A stretch of 64,000 nucleotides of DNA from positions 1 through 64,000 of the forward strand of contig JAWWNJ010000175.1 of NCBI GenBank assembly GCA_037176885.1, given 5' to 3'. Position numbers and translations under genes: made by a program. This DNA comes from Favolaschia claudopus. Its lineage: Eukaryota; Basidiomycota; Agaricomycetes; Agaricales; Mycenaceae. The notes under the pieces were generated by a model. That model worked only from the letters and a program-made list of their open reading frames with translations, made no database searches and was not told the origin of the DNA. Below, piece after piece: positions 1-10,568 of the stretch (within the stretch, counting starts at the first letter, position 1; each line of letters opens with the position of its first letter).

Positions 1-2569
1 CATACTTGGCAGTTATAGCAGCTTTGAAGTTCTTGTAGTGCATGACCTGGTCCTCGTTGCCAGTTGCAGCCCCTTAGAGTCATGGTTAGTACTTATCATC
101 GGAGGAAAGAGCTCGAAACATACTGAGTGCAGCTAAAGTAGGGCGACAACCGCTGCCCGTCGCTTGTCAACGTTGTCGGGCATCACTTCGGAGTCATCGG
201 GCTGTTGCAGCAGAAGGCATTGAACTTCTTTGCAAATTGGGTCGGAGTCAGATTAAAGTTCGCGACGAGGAACTGTTCGGCGTGGGGCAGTGCCCCCGGT
301 GTGGAAGTTGACGGTGTCGTTGACGTCGCCGCCAACAATCATAAAGAAGCTTTCGCTCCCCGACCGTTGGTCAAGGAGGTTGAACTGTCCAACAAAACAA
401 ATCAGTTCAAAGCTGCCACGGATGCCACCGAAACGAAAAGACATACCTCCGACTGAACCACGTTTGCGACACGGACTAGCATCGGCCGCCGCAGCGCCGT
501 TGGTTGCCCGTGTACCCACAACCTTGCGCGCCCTCGACGCCAAAAACCGCACCTTCAAGTCCTCCAGCATCTCATCAGACCACTCCTTGGCCTCCTTCTC
601 CATCGTCTTTTTGTTTTTCTTCATCTTGGGAAGTCTTTTGCCCGGATGATCTGAAGTTGAAGGGTCAGGCAATGAGAAAGAGGAATAAAGGAAAGAACGC
701 ACCCTTCCGCCAACACAGACACCAATCCCAATACTTCGCATTCGCCACATTGTACCCCCGCTTCTTACCCTTCTCCTTGTGGCGTGGATGCTGGAGCATG
801 TAGTTTCGGGCATCCTTGAGGGTGACGCCGCACTCCTCCGCTATCGCAGCAGCATCCGTCTCGAACTGCTCAAACCACTTCTCGGCGCGCTCAACAAGGC
901 GCGCCAGCGCCTTCTTCTTCTCCACGCCCTTGAGCCCAGCGGTGTTGACTTCGGCGTCAGCCCTGGGGCCGGTTTTCTTGGTTCGCCGGGCCCCCGTCGG
1001 TTGCGTGGGCATGCTGGGGTTACGCGCACGGTGGGTGTTACCAGGCACGCGTTCCCGCGTGGCGTCCTCCACCCCGCTGTCCTCCAACTCGTCCTCATCC
1101 CCCTCGTCCTCCTCATCCTCATCCTCATCCTCCTCGTCCTCATCCCCCTCGTCCTCATCCTCCTCGTCGTCACTGTCATCCCCCTCCCCCTCCTCCCCTC
1201 CTCCCTCGTCCCCTTCCTCGTCACCCTCGTCCTCCTCCTCATCCGCCCTCGCCCGACCTCTCCCCTTCGCAACCTTTTTGACTTCTCCCTCGTCACCCTC
1301 CTCGTTACTCTCGTCTTCCTTCTCACCCCCCTTCGCCCGATGCTTCCCCTTCGCAAGCTTTTTCACTTCCGCTCCCCTCTCCTTGTCTCGCTCTAGGTCC
1401 TCCTCATTCCCCCTCTCCCGTGCTTTCCCCTTCCTCAACTCTCCCTCATCCCTCAACTCCGCGTCGCTGGTCACCTCTTCGACGATCGAAGGCAGCAACA
1501 CAGAAACGGGTTTACCCGCTGCTGCTGCCCTCGCCTTCTCGTCATTGTTGATGACGGCGCTGACGATGTCCCGGGCGAGATCGTCAACATCGGAGTCGGG
1601 GATGGGTAGCGTCCACCGTTCCGAGTTCATCGCATTCTTTTCGCGCTGCCTCGCAGCATGTGTCGCGCGATGCTTTCGCCATATTTCGGCGGCGGTGAGT
1701 TGGGGCTGCAGGGCGGTGGCATCCGTGGCAGGTGGCATCGCGGTGTCGTCGCCGGCATCGCCGTAAAGCGCGAGCGCTGATAGCGCGTTATCGAACTCCT
1801 CCCCGGCAGCAGCGCGCCAGTCCACGGACTCACTGCCAACGGGGGGGGCAGATGCGGGAGCACCGTCGGAGGAGACGTGAGTAGCAGTGGAGGGGTCGGG
1901 AGTAGCGGTGGAGGGGTCGGGAGGAGCGGCGGTGGGGTCTGGAGCACTGACCGGGGGAATAGGAGTGGCGGCGGGCAAAGCGGGAGACGTAGAACTGGTC
2001 GGTTTTTGTGATGCTGGTTTTTTCTTCTTGTTTTTGCGCGGGGGTGGGCCAACGGCGAAGGACTTGGGGTGCGGGGGTGATGAGACGCTGGAAACGCGGT
2101 CGGCAGTAGTGTCACCGTCGGCGTGGGCACCGACGGTGTGGTTGTCAAGAGGGTCGGCGGTGGCAGCGCCGTCGGCGTGGGCGCTGACGGCGGCATCTGT
2201 GGAGACGTCGGTTGCAGGGGTGGCGTCGGTGGTGGTGTTGGTGGCAACAGTGGCAGGGGCAGCACCCAGCTTACCGCGGCTGCTGCGACGAGGGGCGAGG
2301 GCCGCATTTTCGGTGGAGCCGGTGTTGTTGGTGTGGGCGGGCTCGTCATCCGTGGCAGAGGTGGCAGAGGCGCGTTTGGCGCGGCGGCTACGACGACCTC
2401 CTGCGCTGTTGACAGAATTGGTGTTGTCGGGAATGAGAGGATCGTTGTCGGCGCCAGAGGCCTCGTCCGGCTCAGAGTCTTCAGGTGAGATGGGATTGGG
2501 GGTCGTGTCGTCGCCGTTGGGGACCAGCAGGCCGAACTTTTCTTTCTGATTTTGTTTAGTCCTTGCCAT
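1..2569 (-). pseudogene. Acidic HMG-like companion protein, 3' part frame-disrupted, runs off left edge
   Basis: The first exon, 2569 to 703, is a 622-residue open frame. It starts MARTKQNQKEK, then has Ala/Thr/Pro-rich low complexity, basic and acidic blocks and a long Asp/Glu run encoded around 1080-1230. An intron 702-651 (GTGCGT..CAG) joins in frame to a stretch with NVANAKYW and KEAKEWSDEM motifs, the kind of helical segment I associate with HMG-like proteins next to agaricomycete TET/KDZ genes. A further candidate intron is 446-385. Below about 384 the coding-looking sequence jumps between frames and meets stops, and a last piece (72-1) with DQVMHYKNFKAA runs off the edge. So it is either a decayed copy or has homopolymer errors. 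It is transcribed head to head with the TET gene. The start at 2569 is preferred because a good 3' splice site precedes it; an in-frame Met also exists at 2671. Confidence 0.55.
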
Positions 2570-2688
2570 CTGCACCTGTAGGTTAGTGTCGCGTCGAGAC
2601 GCGCCAAAGGCGGCGGGAGACGCACCGACAGTGGAACGTCGTCGCTGAGTTGCTGGTAGGAAAAAACACAAGTCCGTTTGATGGGCGA

Positions 2689-2706
2689 CACGTGAAGTGG
2701 CACGTG
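2689..2706. promoter_or_regulatory. Paired CACGTG E-boxes in a bidirectional promoter
   Basis: Two perfect CACGTG palindromes (2689-2694 and 2701-2706) lie 12 bp apart, about one helical turn, in the 231-bp gap between the divergent companion gene and the TET gene. CACGTG is the classic bHLH site. Function here is inferred. Confidence 0.4.
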
Positions 2707-2800
2707 ACAGTCACGTTCTTCTGACGAACATCACCAGCCGAAAACGCGCTCCTTCTCCCTTCTCCCTCACTGCAGAGCGTCCCACGTCCAACGCGTTTCA

Positions 2801-4611
2801 ATGGTCCGGCTTACAGGTATGTGTCTCACCGTCAATTTCCCTTCCTATCTTCGTCCTTTCTCCCGGGCTTGGTGGTCGTTTGATGACGCGTTTGGGGCTC
2901 GGTATCCGTGCACGGAAACCGCTTCAGACGTGATTCCCGCGTCCACACATGCTCAAAACAACGCATACGGCGAGAGGTACTCCTGCAGGGGAACCGTCGT
3001 TTCATGTATTGTTTTTATCTGCTGTTTCACTCACTTGCCACCGTTGCCACCCGTTTCAATTCACTGATTTGAATTCACTAGGAGTCTTTCAAGCGCTGGA
3101 TGTCTTGAACGTCCGAACGGTAAGTTACCGCGCATTGCGTCTCTGCCGCGTCTCACGCGCTCGCAGACACGCTCTGGCCGCCCGTTCTCGTCTTGGGCTC
3201 CCATCACCGCGCCCGAATTCTTCCGTCGTCGACGCCGTTGCAGCCGCCGCAGCCGTGCCTCCTCAGGAAGAAGAATTCGGACGACCGGATTTTGTTCTTG
3301 CTTCAGAAAGCCCACCCGGCCCTTTTTTCGCGGCGCTCCCCCCACCTTTGACCGACTCGGCTCCCTCCAAATCCCGGGATAAAACCCGCTCCAAACTCAG
3401 ACGCGCCAAAGCACGTCTTGCGGTCAAGGAAAAGCGTGACCCCCTACACGATCCCCCACCTCACAAGCATCTTCGGCACCTCGTTCGCGGCAGCAAAACC
3501 GCAATTCATTCGAACATTGAACTGGTCAAAACTCGTATCACAGCGCCAGGTTGGGTTGGTCTACAGGGGGATCGAGGTGGTGACCGAGGTGTGCACACCT
3601 TGGAGTATTTTTTTGGGCCAAAGGCGCGGCGTACGGGGTTCACACTGGTGAAAGCGCCACCCCGCAAGTGCGTTTCTATATTTCCTACTTTAGGTGCCTA
3701 TTTTGACCACCAATTTTTCAGTGAATCCCGGCCTGTCGTCGATGTAGATTCACGCGTATACGCCGTCTACGGTGCTATTCCCGACGACGACAACTTCAAG
3801 ACCAACGTCCATGACCCCGCCGTTCAAGCGCTTGAAACGGCGCGCCAGCAGATGGGGCCGCCCTCCTCCCACCGAAGAGGTGAATTTGTGACTCTTACCG
3901 GGGGGCAAACACACGGTAACGGGCGCAATGCCCCTAGTTCGGTGGTGAACGGCGTGATTAACTCCGCTATCTTCTTGTCGCTTGTCACAAACGAAGCGTT
4001 TGTGAGGTTGGCTGGATTTGCCACCGGTGCGTTGCCTAAACGTTTCTTTCTAATCTATCTAAGCATTTACAGGACTCTTTGCTAACTGGGCACCGAATGT
4101 ATTCAACTTCTACGTTGACTACATGTCCGACTTTTATAACAAATACCCCCACCTGCATCGACCCTTCAAGAACAGTATATGGTCAGCGTGTACGTTTAAT
4201 CTCGGCCCCCGAACTTACACACTTGGCCACCGCGACTCCTCCAATCTCGCGTTCGGGTGGTGCGCCATTACCGCGCTCGGAAACTTCGACTACATGAAGG
4301 GGGGGCACCTTATTTTGTGGGACAGCAAACTCATCTTAGAGTTTCCCCCCGGCTGCACAATCCTCGTCCCGAGTGCAGCCATCTTCCATTCCAATATCGC
4401 CATTGCCGCCGACGAAACTCGATACTCTTTCACGCAATACACCGCCGGCGGTTTGTTTCGGTGGGTAGAGCGCGGCTTCAAGTCTGAATCAGACTACTTT
4501 GCTGGTCTGACGGCAGAAGAGGTAGAACAAGAACAGTTACGAGGGCTGCAAAGGGCGATTGAGGGTGCTGGAATGTTTTCGACATTGGCTGAGCTGGTAG
4601 AAGGAGATTAG
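2801..4611 (+). CDS. TET/JBP-family 2-oxoglutarate/Fe(II) dioxygenase (5-methylcytosine oxidase-like)
   Basis: Four exons fit: 2801-2816, 3082-3667, 3722-4026 and 4073-4611, giving 481 residues with every junction in frame. The C-terminal half is the double-stranded beta-helix domain. Metal ligands are the HxD pair in LGHRDSSN (His codon 4228, Asp 4234) and the distal His in FHSN (4387). The 2OG-binding Arg is in ETRYSFTQY (4420). The N-terminal part is Arg/Ala-rich and basic, then comes the VYAVYGAIPDD segment usual in agaricomycete members. Known TET/JBP enzymes oxidise 5-methylcytosine or thymine in DNA; activity here is inferred from the complete residue set. The first intron (265 nt) carries a TGCCA dimer motif. 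The short first exon is my choice: it ends at a GTATGT donor and restores the frame. The gene is divergent from the acidic companion and looks intact. Confidence 0.9.
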
Positions 4612-5076
4612 ATAGCTTTGTATTTCGTGAATGCCACACCTGCCATCCAAAGTTTGCGTGAGATTAGACCGACTTGCGTGATTTTGTGATAAGTGCCACG
4701 GATGCCACCGAAAATTTCGGGGGCAACTGCTGATCGTGAACTCGTTTCACACCGATAATGCTCCCCAAGTCCTCCGCGCACCTCAATCTGCTGATCATTT
4801 GTTGAGCAGGCATTCGGCACTACTTACAGGTGTGTCTACTATTATTCTTGTGAATTTTCAAAATACCACAGCAGTCGAAAATGTTTCGAGATTAATTTGA
4901 GACTTGATTGCTTCCATATCAGTCCATACTGACCATACTCTCGTCTTGACCTCTTTCACCTCCTTCATGCTCTTCTCCGTTGCTCACACGCATCCCACTC
5001 AGTGAGCTGACCTCTTATATTTCTCAATGCATTCTTGTCTATCTTCCGTGATACAGCCCGCCAAAATTACCACAAA
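4612..5076. other. Intergenic, two TGCCA-dimer motifs
   Basis: There is no credible gene in this stretch. Motif dimers lie at 4632-4645 and 4694-4707, just after the TET stop codon. The rest is AT-richer spacer leading to the basic-protein gene. Confidence 0.6.
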
Positions 5077-5669
5077 ATGCGGTGAGGTCTGTAATACCAT
5101 CGCGGACTCCGGCCGCCCGCAAACTTGCCTGTAGTCGTTATTATGAGCGGCATGTTATATCTCTCAAGCCAGCTCCTTCACTCACACACACCGCACACAG
5201 AAACAAGGAATCTCTGGCTTCAAACAATCGACGAAGAATGCGACTGTATGTGTACAAAAAATAACAACAAGACGTCTCTCAAATGCAGACTCAGACGTAG
5301 ACAAACACTACAAGAGGACTCTACCACGGCCTCTATTTACAGAGCTCAAGCACAGGCTGCCGACAGAAAATACCGTGAAAGGTGTGTGGGCAGTACATGT
5401 ACACCTTGCTTCTCTACTTCATGCTGCTCTTCAATAGCAGGCGAACATTACTGGCTACCAAACAGAGGGAGAGAAGAGCACATGCAAGGGAGCTTGAGAT
5501 ATGTCAGGAAGCACCGGAGGAGAGGATATCAGGAGGGGGGAGAGATTCAGATTTTGAGATGAAGGAGAGAGATTCTGAGATGGAATATGCTTTGCTTGCG
5601 GCAAAGCATGCTGTATTGAAAGCCAGACGTACAGAATTCCTCGCCCGTCGTGCTGCTCAGGTTGTGTAG
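5077..5669 (+). CDS. Small basic helical protein of the KDZ/TET element
   Basis: This is a tentative model. The ATG at 5077 is followed by a donor GTGAGG at 5082. A short piece reading RYYERH follows from about 5143, then an intron to an acceptor near 5273. Exons then run to 5381 and 5441-5669; intron 5382-5440 keeps the frame. The product is rich in Arg, Lys and Ala, with repeated heptad-like blocks (RAQAQAADRKYRER, ATKQRERRAHAREL) that predict long charged helices. It resembles basic proteins common in agaricomycete genomes, whose function I do not know. Nucleic-acid binding or a coiled coil is inferred. Only the last two exons are well supported. Confidence 0.45.
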
Positions 5670-5799
5670 TAAAGATATAGGCAGAATTTTTAATTGATAA
5701 TTTTCGTGGCATTGGTGGCAGACGGTGGCATCGATGGCAGAATTTGACTTGATCGCTGTGAAGTGACGCGTCACGGCGACTTTCTGTCCTTCCACCATT

Positions 5800-6800
5800 A
5801 TGTCTGTCCCCTCATACTGCACCCCTCCCCTTCATCTTGATCCTGGCGTCACATTTGAGAGCACAGAGCGGTTTTTCTTGGTGACTGGGTCACAAGCTAG
5901 AGAGAAAAGAGGGGTTTACTCTTCATGGTGTGTGATTATTCTTGTGCACTACGAGCTGTATTCTCACCGTAACTTTGCAGGAAAAGTGTTGCTCCCTTAG
6001 CTGATGAGCTCCCCTACGATGCCGTGGTCAAATATAGCTCTTGGTCTCAAGTCTTGCGTGCATGGAGAGTGTGCTGCGAAGCAGGGGATCATGATCATCC
6101 TACCCCTCCCTCCGAACTCGAGTTTGCTGTTTCTTGCCCTGCCGACAACTCCGCCGACCTTTCGCAAGACATCGGAGAGCTTCTTGAAGGTGGTAGCTTT
6201 GTCGTCGAGGGCAGTGGGACTGTCCGCGATTCTTTTCGGGAGGCAACAACAGATTTTGTCCGGACTGGCGGTGCCATCCACCGTGTAGATAACCCGCATA
6301 TTGCGGCACATATCTCTCGTGGGAGCTCTTTGGCTGCGGCTGAGGCACTTTTCCATGCCAGCCAGTCTCTCCAGCGCCTTGAGGTGGCTGAGCCGGAGGA
6401 GAATGGGCCAGCAAGTCGAATTGCAGTGGACGCGCTGGATGCGGCGTTGCATGCCTTGCTGATTACAATGGATGGGAACTGTCGCCTCAAGAGGATGGGG
6501 AATTTTGGGAGTAGTGTGGCAGTGGGGGATGGAAATGTGAGTGACGAAGATCTTCCTGGTTTGTCGGAAGTGGAGGAAAGCGATGATGAAAAGCCGCAGC
6601 TCAAGGAGGAAGGTGTTGGGCCGAAGATGAAAGCTCGTGCAGTGAGGGTGGAGGGTGGGATGAGGGTGGAGCTTGTTGAAGCAGAGGAGAATGGGGGTGA
6701 GTCGGAACATTCTCCGGACATTACCTATGAAGACATACATGGTCCCGGCTCTCTTTCCCCTGGCCTTCATTTGGTTGGAGAGGAGTATTATTACGAGTAG
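5800..6800 (+). CDS. RNase H1 N-terminal/viroplasmin-like protein with an acidic tail
   Basis: Two exons, 5800-5927 and 5981-6800, give 315 residues; the intron has a GTGTGT donor and joins in frame. Residues about 20-70 read FFLVTG..GVYSSW, then a charged loop and YSSWSQVLRAW, the pattern of the RNase H1 N-terminal (viroplasmin-like) nucleic-acid-binding fold. The middle is Ala-rich helix. Around residue 205 is LLITMDGNCRLKRM, nearly the same as the catalytic-Asp motif of the KDZ transposase encoded downstream. The C-terminus is strongly acidic. The gene ends 193 bp before the KDZ start codon. Binding to RNA:DNA hybrids or DNA is inferred from the fold only. Confidence 0.6.
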
Positions 6801-6993
6801 TACAGCAATTTTTGTTTTGTGGCATCCGTGGCAACTGTGCAAATTCGAATATATCTACGGCATTTATTTTGTGGCATCCGTGGCGCTTGTGTCAAATTCG
6901 ATTCTCTGTGGCATTTATTTTGTGGCATGCGTGGCAGTTGTGGCAACTCGATTTCGAAAAATGATGCTGTGATCTCCCTTGTCTCTTCCCACA

Positions 6994-9900
6994 ATGGCAC
7001 CAGGAATCAAGGCAGCAAGGAAGAAGGTTACTGCTCCCTCTCGCTATAATCGCTCAGTCCGTGTGCCAGCCAAGAATTCAATGAGGCTCCAAACCTTGAA
7101 AGGAACAGCAAGGAAGCAGTATGAGGAAGACAAAGAGAAGGAAATCCAAGAGGCTTATCAAGCGAATTTAGAGGGTGCGCTACTATCTAGGAGAATCTTT
7201 CGAAAGCCTGAATGCTTTGTATGTTTACCAGCAGCAGCAGCTGCTGCTTCTGAGGCTTCCAGGCGGCAAGACATTCCAGATGATGATGGAGACATGACTA
7301 CCTGGCAGGATGTGTGGGAAGGGGAAGAACCTGTCATTATCAGTCATGCTGGGGGGGAGCTACACGATCTGGAGCAAGTGTTAGCATGGCAGTTACATGG
7401 AGAGGAGAGGCAGTGAGTTTTCTTCTTTTTCAATTTCATGCCTCTTTCTTTTCATTCTTCTTTCTTCTGGCCTTTACGGTTTTGTTGCTCCTGTTGACAT
7501 GTGTTCAGGAAAAAGAAAGATACTAGAGATAGGGCAAATCTTGTGGAGCGGCGTGTGCTGGGCTTCAGAGCTCAGCAGAAGAAAATGGTAGATGCCTTCA
7601 TGAATTTCCGGGCAGAGCAACCCCACTTGGGTTCAGGGCCACCTCCCGCGAACCCCGAATCTATTCAGAAGGAGTATACTATCACTGTGATGGACCTGTT
7701 GAGTGAGTTTTTTTCTTTCTTGTATCTGCCACCATTGCCACGGACACTTTCGGATTTCGGATTTCATCTGCGACCGTATCTGCCACCATTGCCACGGACT
7801 CTTTCGGATTTGATCTGCCACTGCTGCCACACAACAAATTTACTGACATCTTTTCTAGGCACATATAAGGTGGACGTGCCACTTGTTTCAGGTGATCACA
7901 CCATTGCATCCTGCTTAGTCGCTCAAGGGGTGATCCCGAGCTCTCCGTGGGAGCCCAGATTTGCTGTCGCCATCCGCGTCTTGGAGTTGTATCGACTTGC
8001 CCGGCTTCGTTGTCCTGCGCTGGGTATCCAGGCGTGGGTCAGAACCATGGCGGACCTTCATGACCTCCCCTTCAAGGAATCCTGGACTCGATGGTTCAGT
8101 GTCTGTTTCGACTTGTATCTTGAAATTTTGAGCGACGTGGAGGCTAGAGTGAAAAAGGCTTTGGGAAGGGATTCACCGGATTGGAGGTTGAAAAACTGTT
8201 GCCCCTGCTGCACCTACGAGCTTGAGGGAGAAGAGGCTATGGTGTTTTCCATGCTGATAACGATGGATGGGAACAATTCTCTGAAACGTATACTTCGCAA
8301 GGATCGAGGGGCTGTGGATGAGGAAGGAATTCCTCTCCGTGGGAATCGGGAGAGGCATGACCCACGTGCGGAGGAGGCGGGAGGAGACTACTTTCTGTCA
8401 AGGGAGCGTGTAAACAGGTGGGCAAAGGAACGGCTGGCAGAGGAGGTGAATTTTGAGGTATTTCTTTTCCGTGGCATGTGTGGCATTTATTCCGTGGCAC
8501 TCATGGCAGCTTCTGCAGAGCGATGATCCCAAAGAGAACACTGAATGTCAAGAGAGGTGGAAGAATCTTTCTGAGGAGCTGACCGCTAAAATGTGGGGCA
8601 TCTTTGACGAGACTGGAATCTTTCTTGCGCTGTGCCGACATGGTTTCACCATACTCTTAACTGACATGGTGAGAAGTGGAGAACTGTGAGTGGTGGCAAC
8701 GGTGGCAGACACACAATTTCTCACTTATCTCAGGGCAAAATATCCTCTTGCTATCATCGATGCAGTCCTGCGTGCGTTTCCGGAACTGAAACGTCTTGGG
8801 GCTGGATATGATGTAGGGTGTGGATTCCAGACCATTATAGAGCGTTCCCCTCTTTGCCGTTTGGCTAAGGATCGACAGCTCAAAATGCTCGTGGGAGCCT
8901 TCCATGGCCACGCACATAATCGGAAGTGTCAGTTGGACTACCTTGCAACATATGTTGAGGGCTTGGGCATTGAAGATCTGGAGGGATGTGAGCGAAAGTT
9001 TTCTCAATCCAACAGTTTGGCGAAGTGCACAAGATATGCGAGTATCTTTCACAGGAAGCAAAGCATAGGAACTTATTTTGCCCATTTGGATACCTTCGAG
9101 AGTTATGCCAATTTGAGTAAGTGCATCATTCCTTTGGGAATAATGAACTGAGACTATTTTAGGCAATTTCCTTGTGAAAAACTACAAACAAGCGCTGGAG
9201 ATTCTTGCAACAGAGGATGCAGTATACAAGGTGATGCGGGAATCAGGAGTGACAGAGGCAATCATTGAGGGTCGGATTCCGGAGGAAAAGAATTATCTGA
9301 AGGGTTTGATGAAGGAACCTGAAGAAGAAACAGACCAGATGGAGTACTACCAGCAACTTGTAAATTTGGAAGCTCGATGGTGAGTCGTCTGGGTTCTCTG
9401 TCAGAAAATGTGCTCAATGGTATTCTTGTTTCTTCTCTGATTGCACCTATTGTTCCTTGCCACCACTGCCACGCCTTTCACGCACCACTTGGATCCCTGC
9501 CACACCTGCCACGTTCCGTGAACCTGCCACTGATGCCATGGAACAGGGATCGCTATTCGGAGGTGTACGTGGAGGACTCCAATGCAAGGCGTGTTTCTCG
9601 ACGCCATGCATATGAGAGCTATGAGAAGGCCTTAACTGTGGTTCAAAATACAGAGACACGGCTTGACATTCAGGAGCGGTGGGAACGAGACTCAGCTGAA
9701 TGGCAAGAGGCTGCGGGGCTGGTTGCTACAAGAAGATACAGAAACGCAGTGGATAAGCTGGAACGCCTGGTCCTGCAACGCATATTCGAGTTTGCCAAGG
9801 TTGGCCAACCAGGATTAGGTACGTGATCAGTACTGTGTTCCTCAAAACTAATCGGTGGCATCGGTGGCAGCGTATAAAATCCGATCACACATTGCAAATG

Positions 9901-10568
9901 CCTTGCGGGTCCGGTCCAGAGCAATAAGAACAGCTCTAGACAAGTATAACATCGCTGCTTCTACCCTGATTCCCCCGGGGAGGCAGCTGGAGTGGAAGGA
10001 TGTCATTGACTATGCATTTCTGGCAGAGTTCGACATCATTCGGGATGTCAGCCGGCATGAAACAGCAAGGGAATGGGCAACTCCTGCAGCACGTGAACTC
10101 TTGGACCGCTACCACAAGCTGAAGCGGGCAAAGGAGGAGATCACTCGTCTCAATATTGAAATCAAGCGATTTGTGACTTACATGCGAGATGAGCGTCGAT
10201 TTCTTTTGAAGAAGGAGAAGGAGATACATGCTACAGATCCACACCTTGCATTCTTCATTGGCAGGTATCGGGACCAGCGTGGTCGCTTTGACTCAACACA
10301 TATGGAGCGTCTGAAGGGTTTGAAGAAGCTGGGCAGGAGGTTTACGGGTAGCTTGACACCTGGGAAGAGGTGTGAACAGACGGTTGGAGATGGTGATGTT
10401 GAGGAAGATATGGAGGAGGTTGAGGAGCAGACAGAGGCAGAGGCAGACAATGGAGAGCATGATGAGGAGTATGAGGATATTGAGGATGATGCTGAGGGGG
10501 AAGAGGTCGCAGAAGTCATGGAGGAAATGGCTTTGGCAATGGCTCAAGGAGATAATGAGACTCAGTAG
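6994..10568 (+). CDS. KDZ (Kyakuja-Dileera-Zisupton) transposase, intact
   Basis: Eight exons fit with all phases consistent: 6994-7412, 7509-7702, 7859-8457, 8519-8685, 8734-9116, 9163-9379, 9547-9818 and 9871-10568. They make a 982-residue protein with no internal stop. Order: basic N-terminus, conserved DLPFKESWTRWFS region, a Cys pair region (NCCPCCTY), then the RNase H-like core. Its acidic residues are Asp in LITMDGN (codon 8266), Asp in GAGYDVGC (8810) and Glu in LEDLEGCER (8981); GAFHGHAHN and the NYKQALEIL block follow as in the family. The C-terminus is a coiled coil ending in a Glu/Asp-rich tail. Five of seven introns contain TGGCA dimers, and the last intron uses one as its 3' splice site. 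KDZ enzymes move DNA transposons; this copy looks functional. Confidence 0.92.

Noticed and set aside
816..1766. Plus-strand Ser-rich frame of 316 codons
   Set aside because: It is the antisense shadow of the acidic run in the minus-strand companion gene; its Ser/Pro composition comes only from the GA/TC repeats.
9377..9826. Frame starting MVSRLGSLSENV as a separate gene
   Set aside because: The first part is KDZ intron 9380-9546; only 9547-9818 is coding, as an exon of the transposase.
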